Under the pieces are notes generated by a model. That model made no database searches. It was not told where the DNA came from and saw only the letters and a list, made by a program, of their open reading frames with translations. Made by a program: the position numbers and the translations under genes. DNA of 64,000 nt from assembly GCF_015477775.1 (NCBI RefSeq), contig NZ_JADLQO010000018.1, forward strand, positions 124,001 through 188,000, read 5' to 3'. Positions 58,536 to 64,000 of the stretch are shown piece by piece. Source of the DNA: Nocardia abscessus (GTDB taxonomy: Bacteria; Actinomycetota; Actinomycetes; Mycobacteriales; Mycobacteriaceae). Numbering within the stretch: position 1 is the first letter of the stretch; every line of letters begins with the position of its first letter.

Positions 58536-59290
58536 CGCGGGGTGATGCGGGCGACCGCTCGGCATTCCGCGCCGACCGCGAACCACACGTCGAGGCTCGC
58601 GTCGGTGCGGCGGGACACGAGCTCGACGGCCTCCCCGGACCGCACCGGCTTCCCGTACTCGACCACCACGCGATGCGGGCCGGATTTCAGTTCGGCGTGA
58701 TCGGCGAGAACCTCCTCCAGTGCGGTGAGGTAGACCGCGTTGTTCATATGGTCGAGCAGATCGATATCGGTGACTCGCAGCGGGAATTGCCGGGTCTCGA
58801 CGCCGGGCTCGCCTGCCGCGGGCATCGGGTCGGTGAGTTCGGCCTTCCAGCGCAGCCGATGCTCGGTCGTGCACGCCAGCATGGGCGCGAGGAACCGGTC
58901 GCTCATCCGGGCAGGCACACCCGACTCGGTGCCGAAGTGGATGAGGAAGCTCTCGGTCTCCACCAGACCGCCCGCGCTGCCGCAGACCTGGACGCGCATC
59001 GTGCACCACCGGGTGGACGTCGCCGAGGGCCAGCGCCGCAGCGTAGCCCAATCGCCGAACGAAAGCGGTTTCAGCGCGTCGAAGACCGTCCTGCGGATCA
59101 CCCACAGCCGATGGATGTCGCCGTCCTGCAGAACCTCGAGATGGTCGTAACCGACGTCCTGCAGGTAGCGTGCCACCCCGTCGAGTCGCAGGCGCTGATC
59201 GCGGTCGGTGTCGGCGAGACGAACAGGCCACCCCGTCTCGAAGGGAGTCAAGACGGCTGGGGGTTCCGGCAGCACGCTGGGAATGACCAT
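58532..59290 (-). CDS. Acyl-ACP thioesterase (double hot-dog)
   Basis: 252 residues in two hot-dog halves. FETGWPVRLADTDRDQRLRL, then YLQDVGYDHLEVLQDGD and VFDALKPLSFGDWATLRRW form the first. FPLRVTDIDLLDHMNNAVYL, with the D-x-x-x-H-M-N-N motif, forms the second. It should release fatty acids from ACP or CoA. Housekeeping or lipid-modifying role. The promoter region upstream is AT-rich and contains a GCTAAAAGTTAGC palindrome. Confidence 0.82.
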   Translation of the reverse strand: MVIPSVLPEPPAVLTPFETGWPVRLADTDRDQRLRLDGVARYLQDVGYDHLEVLQDGDIHRLWVIRRTVFDALKPLSFGDWATLRRWPSATSTRWCTMRVQVCGSAGGLVETESFLIHFGTESGVPARMSDRFLAPMLACTTEHRLRWKAELTDPMPAAGEPGVETRQFPLRVTDIDLLDHMNNAVYLTALEEVLADHAELKSGPHRVVVEYGKPVRSGEAVELVSRRTDASLDVWFAVGAECRAVARITPR

Positions 59291-59411
59291 GACCGGATGA
59301 TGCCAGCCATTTGCCGATATGGCGACGCATACGCGCAGATCGTCATCTTCTCGAGAATATTTCGAACAGCATCAGGAATTTTGCTCAAAGACTCGCCGAC
59401 AAGAGGTAATC

Positions 59412-59424
59412 GCTAAAAGTTAGC
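59412..59424. promoter_or_regulatory. Small palindrome upstream of the thioesterase gene
   Basis: GCTAA-AAG-TTAGC in a 205-base gap between the thioesterase start and the der stop. Possible operator; unproven. Confidence 0.3.
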
Positions 59425-59495
59425 CACTGCACTATGGGTTAGTGCGAGCCCAGCGTCGGTGGCGTACCAGCGGCGCCGGGGCTCGTCGTGGTCTC

Positions 59496-60914
59496 CTACT
59501 TCTTACGGTCCCGCTTCTCCCGCACCCGCACCGAGATGCGGACCGGCGAACCGTCGAAACCGAACTCCTCGCGCAGCCTGCGCTCCAGGAAGCGCCGATA
59601 GCCCGCCTCCAGGAAGCCGGTGCTGAACAGCACGAACGTCGGTGGCCGGGTGGTCGCCTGGGTGGCGAACAGCACGCGCGGCAACCTGCCGCCGCGCATC
59701 GGCGGCGGGGTCGCGGCGATCACTTCCTTCAGCCAGGTGTTGAGCCTGCCCGTCGAGATGCGCTTGTCCCAGGACTCGAGCGCGGTCTCCATGGCGGGCA
59801 CCAGCTTCTGCACAGCGCGGCCGGTGTGCGCGGAGATGTTCACCCGCTGCGCCCACGGCACCCGGATCAGATCCCGGTCGACCTCGCGTTCCAACTGCAG
59901 ACGCCGGTCCTCGTCGACCAGATCCCACTTGTTGAACGCCAGCACCAGCGCGCGCCCCGAATCGGCCACCAGGCTGATCACCCGCAGGTCCTGTTCGGTG
60001 ATCGGCTGCGAAGCGTCGATCAGCATGATCGCCACTTCCGATGCCTCCAGCGCCGACTTGGTGCGCAGCGAGGCGTAGAACTCCGTGCCACTGGCATTGG
60101 CGACCTTGCGGCGCAACCCGGCGGTGTCGACGAACTTCCACACCTTGCCGCCCAGTTCGACCAGCGAGTCGACCGGGTCGACCGTGGTGCCCGCGACATC
60201 GTGCACCACCGAGCGCTCGTCGTCGGCCAGCTTGTTCAGCAAGCTCGACTTGCCGACGTTCGGCTTGCCCACCAGCGCCACGCGGCGCGGGCCGCCTGCG
60301 CCGCCCGCCCCCTCGCGCGGGGTCTCCGGGAGCACGCCGAGCACGTCGTCGAGCAGGTCGCCCGTGCCGCGGCCGTGCGCGGCGCTGACCATCCGCGGCT
60401 CGCCGAGTCCGAGCGACCACAGCGCCGCCGCTTCCGCTTCCACCCGCTGGTCGTCGACCTTGTTGGCGACCAGGATGACCGGAACGGCGGAGCGGCGCAG
60501 CTTCTTCACCGCCGCCTCGTCGGTGGCGGTCGCGCCGACCACGGCGTCGACCACGAGCAGGATCGCGTCGGCGGTCTGCATGGCCAGTTCGGCCTGCCGG
60601 GCCACCGATTGCTGGAGTCCCTTCGCGTCGGGCTCCCACCCTCCGGTGTCCTGGACCAGGAACCGGCGACCCGCCCAGTTCGCCTCGTAGGACACGCGAT
60701 CGCGGGTCACTCCCGGAATGTCCTCCACGACCGCCTCACGGCGGCCCAGAATCCGGTTCACCAGCGTCGACTTGCCCACGTTCGGGCGGCCGACCACCGC
60801 GACCGTCGGCATCGCGACGTGTGCGCCGTCCTCGAATTCGGCCTCGAGATCGGCCAGCTCCCAGTCGGCTTCGTCGGTCCAGACGCCGTCGCCGGCCAGC
60901 ACATCCTCGTTCAC
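59496..60914 (-). CDS. der: Ribosome-assembly GTPase Der (EngA)
   Basis: 472 residues. Two GTPase domains in tandem: GRPNVGKSTLVNRILGRREA with DTGG and NKVDDQR, and GKPNVGKSSLLNKLADDERS with DTAGLR and NKWDLVD. A KH-like C-terminal domain follows (TQATTRPPTFVLFSTG, LREEFGFDGSPVRISVR). An acidic N-terminal extension of about 35 residues precedes the first domain. Der matures the 50S subunit. It overlaps cmk by four bases. Confidence 0.95.
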   Translation of the reverse strand: MNEDVLAGDGVWTDEADWELADLEAEFEDGAHVAMPTVAVVGRPNVGKSTLVNRILGRREAVVEDIPGVTRDRVSYEANWAGRRFLVQDTGGWEPDAKGLQQSVARQAELAMQTADAILLVVDAVVGATATDEAAVKKLRRSAVPVILVANKVDDQRVEAEAAALWSLGLGEPRMVSAAHGRGTGDLLDDVLGVLPETPREGAGGAGGPRRVALVGKPNVGKSSLLNKLADDERSVVHDVAGTTVDPVDSLVELGGKVWKFVDTAGLRRKVANASGTEFYASLRTKSALEASEVAIMLIDASQPITEQDLRVISLVADSGRALVLAFNKWDLVDEDRRLQLEREVDRDLIRVPWAQRVNISAHTGRAVQKLVPAMETALESWDKRISTGRLNTWLKEVIAATPPPMRGGRLPRVLFATQATTRPPTFVLFSTGFLEAGYRRFLERRLREEFGFDGSPVRISVRVREKRDRKK

Positions 60915-61657
60915 CGGCCACCTCCGGCCCTGAATGCCGAGATCTGCTGGGCGACAACGCGATACAGCTCGTCGATGACCTCGTCCATGGACAGTTCGCT
61001 GGTGTCGACGCGCACCGCGTCCTCGGCCGGGCGCAGCGGGGACACCTTGCGGGTCGAGTCGAGAGTGTCGCGGCGCTGCACGTCGGCGAGTACGCCCGCG
61101 AAGTCGTCGCCCCGGCCCTCGGCGATGTTCTGCTGATTGCGCCGGTGCGCCCGCGCCTCCGCGGAAGCCGTCAGGTAGATCTTGGCGTCCGCGTCGGGCA
61201 GCACGACGGTGCCGATGTCCCGACCCTCCACCACGATCCGCCCCGCGACCGCCGTGATGTCGCGCTGCATGGCGACGAGCAGGTCACGCACCTCGGCCAC
61301 CGCGGAGACCGCCGAAACGGCCTTGGTGACGGCGTCGCCGCGAATCTCCGAGCGCACGTCCTCGCCGTCGAGTTCGATCACCTCACGGCTGGGATCGGTG
61401 CCGATGGACAGCGGCAGCTCCTTGACCGCCGCGGCGATGGCCGCGGTGTCGGTCAGTTCGATGCCCGCGCGCAGCACGCGCAGCGTCGCCACCCGGTACA
61501 TGGCGCCGGTGTCGAGGTATCGGGCGCCGAGCCGGGTGGCCAGGCGGCGCGACACGCTCGACTTCCCGGTGCCCGACGGCCCGTCCATGGCGACCACGAG
61601 CGGGCTCGTACCGGCCATTCGCGCCGGCGTCTGCACCGGGATCTCCACACCGTTCAC
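60911..61657 (-). CDS. cmk: Cytidylate kinase
   Basis: 248 residues. Walker A in VAMDGPSGTGKSSVSRRLAT, then YLDTGAMYRVATLRVLRAGI, VVEGRDIGTVVLPDADAKIY and LTASAEARAHRRNQQ. It phosphorylates CMP/dCMP with ATP. Start is GTG at 61657, overlapping the rluB stop by four bases. ATG at codon 14 is an alternative and is closer to the usual length. Confidence 0.95.
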   Translation of the reverse strand: MNGVEIPVQTPARMAGTSPLVVAMDGPSGTGKSSVSRRLATRLGARYLDTGAMYRVATLRVLRAGIELTDTAAIAAAVKELPLSIGTDPSREVIELDGEDVRSEIRGDAVTKAVSAVSAVAEVRDLLVAMQRDITAVAGRIVVEGRDIGTVVLPDADAKIYLTASAEARAHRRNQQNIAEGRGDDFAGVLADVQRRDTLDSTRKVSPLRPAEDAVRVDTSELSMDEVIDELYRVVAQQISAFRAGGGR

Positions 61658-62733
61658 AACGACACCGCCTCGTAGAGTTTGCCGATTTCATCGCGGCCGA
61701 GCACGCGCAGTGTGCCGGGCCGTTGGTCGCCCAGCGCGACCGGGCCGATATGGGTGCGAACCAGCCGGACGACCGGGTGGCCCACCGCGTCGAGCAGGCG
61801 GCGCACGATGTGCTTGCGCCCCTCGTGCAACACCACCTTCACCAAAGAACGTCCCTCCCCCAGCTCGAGCACCTGGAAGCGGTCGACCTTGGCGGGACCG
61901 TCCTCCAGCTCGACGCCCTCCTTCAGCTGCTTGCCGATCGCGCGGTTGTTCACCTCGCCCTGCACCGTCGCCAGGTAGGTCTTGGAGACCTCGAAGGACG
62001 GGTGCATGAGCCGGTGCGCCAGATCGCCGTCATTGGTGAGCAGTAGCAGACCCTCGGTTTCGGCGTCCAGCCTCCCGACATGGAACAGGCGCTGACCGGC
62101 GGCGATCCGCTCGGCCACGATGTCGCCGACACAGGGGCGTCCGAGATCGTCGGACATCGTGGACTGCCAGCCCCTGGGCTTGTTCAGCGCGACGTGCACC
62201 AGTTCCTCGCGCACGATCACGCGGGTTCCGTCGACGCGCACCACGGCGCGCTGCGGGTCGACGCGCAGGCCCTGCTCGCGCACGATCATGCCGTCGACTT
62301 CGACGCGGCCCTGCGCGATCATCTCCTCGGCGGCCCGGCGCGAGGCCACACCCGCCTTGGCGAGGACCTTCTGCAGCCGCTCCCCCTCACCCCAGGGGAG
62401 CTTGGTATGGCCGCCGGACTCGGCTGGCTCCACGTTCTGGTGGCGCGCGGGCTTGGCGTTGCTCAGCAGCGGCGGCTGCGCGGCCTGCCGCTGTGGTTTG
62501 GGCTTCTTCTTGCCCACGGGAGCCGTGTGCCGCTGCGGGCTCGGCGCCTGGGCCGAGCCGCGCTGGGCCGATCCACGGCCCGTGCCGCCCTGCTGGGCGC
62601 CTCGGGCGGTGATCCCCCGTTGGGCCGAACGCGCGTCGCGTGAGCCCGAGGCGCGGCCCGTGCCGCCCCGTTCGGGCGTAGCGCCGCGTTTTCTACGATC
62701 CGGTGTGCCATCTCGGCGAGCGGGCGTATTCAT
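61654..62733 (-). CDS. rluB: RluB-family 23S rRNA pseudouridine synthase
   Basis: 359 residues. After about 115 residues of low-complexity Arg/Gly/Gln/Ser sequence (repeats of the type GTGRGSAQRGSAQ) comes an S4 domain (ERLQKVLAKAGVASRRAAEE) and the RsuA/RluB catalytic domain with HVGRLDAETEGLLLLTNDGD. LVKVVLHEGRKHIVRRLLDA is the C-terminal signature. It modifies a uridine in 23S rRNA. The disordered basic N-terminus is longer than in most homologues and may aid RNA binding. Confidence 0.92.
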   Translation of the reverse strand: MNTPARRDGTPDRRKRGATPERGGTGRASGSRDARSAQRGITARGAQQGGTGRGSAQRGSAQAPSPQRHTAPVGKKKPKPQRQAAQPPLLSNAKPARHQNVEPAESGGHTKLPWGEGERLQKVLAKAGVASRRAAEEMIAQGRVEVDGMIVREQGLRVDPQRAVVRVDGTRVIVREELVHVALNKPRGWQSTMSDDLGRPCVGDIVAERIAAGQRLFHVGRLDAETEGLLLLTNDGDLAHRLMHPSFEVSKTYLATVQGEVNNRAIGKQLKEGVELEDGPAKVDRFQVLELGEGRSLVKVVLHEGRKHIVRRLLDAVGHPVVRLVRTHIGPVALGDQRPGTLRVLGRDEIGKLYEAVSL

Positions 62734-62742
62734 CGTTTCCTG

Positions 62743-63399
62743 TCACTCTTCGGTGCCGAGATCCAAATCGGCCTCGGCGGGTTTCTTCAACCTGGTGTAC
62801 CGGGGATCGGTGTCCAGGCTCTCGTTGATCTCATCGATCAGGTCGACGCCCGGAAGCAGGGGCGCCAACGGCGGCAGGTCGCTCAGCGACGCGAGCCCGA
62901 TCCGTTCCAGGAACAGCTCTGTCGTGCAGTACAGCGTCCCGTTGGTCTCCGGGTCGACGCCTGCCTCGGCGATCAAGCCCCTGGCCAGCAGCGTGCGCAT
63001 CACCCCGTCGACGTTCACGCCGCGCACCGCGCTGACCCTGGTCCTGGTCACCGGCTGACGGTATGCCACCACCGCCAGCGTTTCCAACGCCGCCCGGGTC
63101 AGTTTCGATCGGGAGCCGTCGAGCAGCATCCGTTCCACATACGGCGCGTACTCGCTGCGAGTATAGAAGCGCCAGCCGTCACCTACGAAACGCAGATCCA
63201 TCCCGCTGGCCCGGGCCGACAGTTCGGCGGACATCGCGCGCAGGGTCTGCTCCACCCGCCGCGGGCTGTCGCCGAGGGCGGCCGCGAGCTGGTCAACCGG
63301 GGCCGGAGTGTCGACGACCAGCAGCATGGCCTCCAGCGCGGAACGGAAATCGGCGTCCGCGAGCGGCTCGGGGGTGAGTTCCACCACTGTCTCGCTCAC
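62743..63399 (-). CDS. scpB: Segregation and condensation protein B
   Basis: 218 residues. FRSALEAMLLVVDTPAPVDQ, LTRAALETLAVVAYRQPVTR, TRVSAVRGVNVDGVMRTLLA and GLIAEAGVDPETNGTLYCTT are the double winged-helix motifs of ScpB. It joins ScpA and SMC in chromosome condensation. Gap of nine bases to rluB and 49 to scpA. Confidence 0.94.
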   Translation of the reverse strand: MSETVVELTPEPLADADFRSALEAMLLVVDTPAPVDQLAAALGDSPRRVEQTLRAMSAELSARASGMDLRFVGDGWRFYTRSEYAPYVERMLLDGSRSKLTRAALETLAVVAYRQPVTRTRVSAVRGVNVDGVMRTLLARGLIAEAGVDPETNGTLYCTTELFLERIGLASLSDLPPLAPLLPGVDLIDEINESLDTDPRYTRLKKPAEADLDLGTEE

Positions 63400-63448
63400 G
63401 ACTGCGCCTCTCCGGAACCGCGCTCCCCTGTACGGCGCCCAGTTCGCC

Positions 63449-64000
63449 TCACCCGTAGTCCTCCTCGATCGTCATGGTGTCCACCTGTTGCGCGGCTTCG
63501 TCGCCGATCCAGCTGACCGACAAGGGACCGAGCGGATCGGGCTGATCGAACTCGATCGTCTTGCCGCGATACAGCTCGAGCAGCGCCAGGAAGCGGGCGA
63601 CGATCTGGACCGGGACCTCGCAGTCGGCGACCAGCTCGCCGAAGGAGGTCCACGCACCCGCACCACGCTGTTTGAGCCGCTCCAGCACCAGTGCCGCCTG
63701 CTCGGCCACCGAGATCGCGTGCGTGTGCAGGTGGTCGAGCCCGACCTTGGGTACCGGACGGGGCCGGAAGGCCGCCGCGGCGATCGCGGCGAACTCCGCC
63801 GCCCCGACACCCAGCGTAACCTCGGGCAGCAGGTCGGCGTAGCGCTCCTCCAGGGCGACCGCGCGCGGATAGCGGCGCAGCGCGGCCGCCTCCAGCTCCC
63901 CGAGCAGTTCGGCGACCTGCTTGAACGCGCGGTACTGCAGCAGCCGGGCGAACAGCAGGTCGCGCGCCTCGAGCAGTTCGAGGTCCTCGGCGTCGGTCAT
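63449..64000 (-). CDS. scpA: Segregation and condensation protein A (5' part beyond the right edge)
   Basis: 183 codons of the C-terminal part are seen. ARDLLFARLLQYRAFKQVAE is the central helix region of ScpA, and TSFGELVADCEVPVQIVARF, then LALLELYRGKTIEFDQPDPL form the C-terminal winged helix that binds SMC. The ATG at the edge is internal, not the start. Kleisin subunit of the SMC-ScpAB complex. Confidence 0.93.
   Translation of the reverse strand: MTDAEDLELLEARDLLFARLLQYRAFKQVAELLGELEAAALRRYPRAVALEERYADLLPEVTLGVGAAEFAAIAAAAFRPRPVPKVGLDHLHTHAISVAEQAALVLERLKQRGAGAWTSFGELVADCEVPVQIVARFLALLELYRGKTIEFDQPDPLGPLSVSWIGDEAAQQVDTMTIEEDYG

Noticed and set aside
59425..59495. Possible tRNA between the thioesterase and der genes
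   Set aside because: No acceptor stem, anticodon arm or T-loop consensus could be assembled.

Overview
The window is chromosomal DNA of a very GC-rich actinobacterium. Gene content points to the order Mycobacteriales, most likely Nocardia or a close relative. This rests on a mycobacterial-type CYP51/CYP123 locus, an MCE protein, F420-type oxidoreductases, a mycofactocin-coupled dehydrogenase, a wax ester/DGAT acyltransferase, an IdeR-type iron box and a der-cmk-rluB-scpB-scpA block. Assignment is by recognition of protein families only. I saw no tRNA, rRNA, CRISPR array, insertion sequence or phage genes.

Layout. 1-3.9 kb: the 5' part of a fatty acid desaturase, a membrane-protein gene broken by two frameshifts, a membrane protein, a small membrane protein and a papain-like amidase. 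4-13.3 kb: a large SARP/BTAD ATPase regulator divergent from a six-helix membrane protein, then secreted, membrane, KGG-stress, kinase and LysM proteins, and a PepSY membrane protein under an iron box. 13.4-24.5 kb: hypothetical genes, a TetR regulator beside repeated CCGGACAA palindromes, an LVIVD/DUF305 pair, an SRPBCC protein, a FabG-like SDR, an ABC sugar importer without its ATPase, and a YhgE/Pip-like exporter. 24.7-33.1 kb: a Tat-exported amidohydrolase, a GT-C-like membrane protein and an Azt zinc uptake system (aztA divergent from aztB-aztC-aztD, with a Zur-like palindrome between them). Here AztB carries a second AztD-like domain.

33.1-46.8 kb is the most notable region. It holds CYP51, a CYP125-like P450, a CYP123-like P450, a 3Fe-4S ferredoxin, an NTF2-like protein, a conserved unknown, a FadD acyl-CoA ligase, a DapB-like oxidoreductase, an LLM/F420 oxidoreductase, a TetR regulator, a mycofactocin-coupled SDR and a Ddn-like protein. 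Copies of one 16-bp motif, GGACAYGTGTCTGGAC, lie in front of cyp51, the P450 operon, the SDR and (degenerate) over the start codon of the TetR gene. I read this as a TetR-controlled regulon for oxidising a sterol- or terpenoid-like lipid.

46.8-64 kb: an HTH protein, a secreted glycine-zipper protein, a duplicated-domain protein, a WS/DGAT acyltransferase, an SRPBCC-FadD fusion, a small Cys-rich protein, a dps-rsbW-sigF stress operon with a candidate SigF promoter, a thioredoxin-reductase-like enzyme, a mannitol dehydrogenase, an acyl-ACP thioesterase, and the housekeeping block der-cmk-rluB-scpB-scpA, which runs off the right edge.
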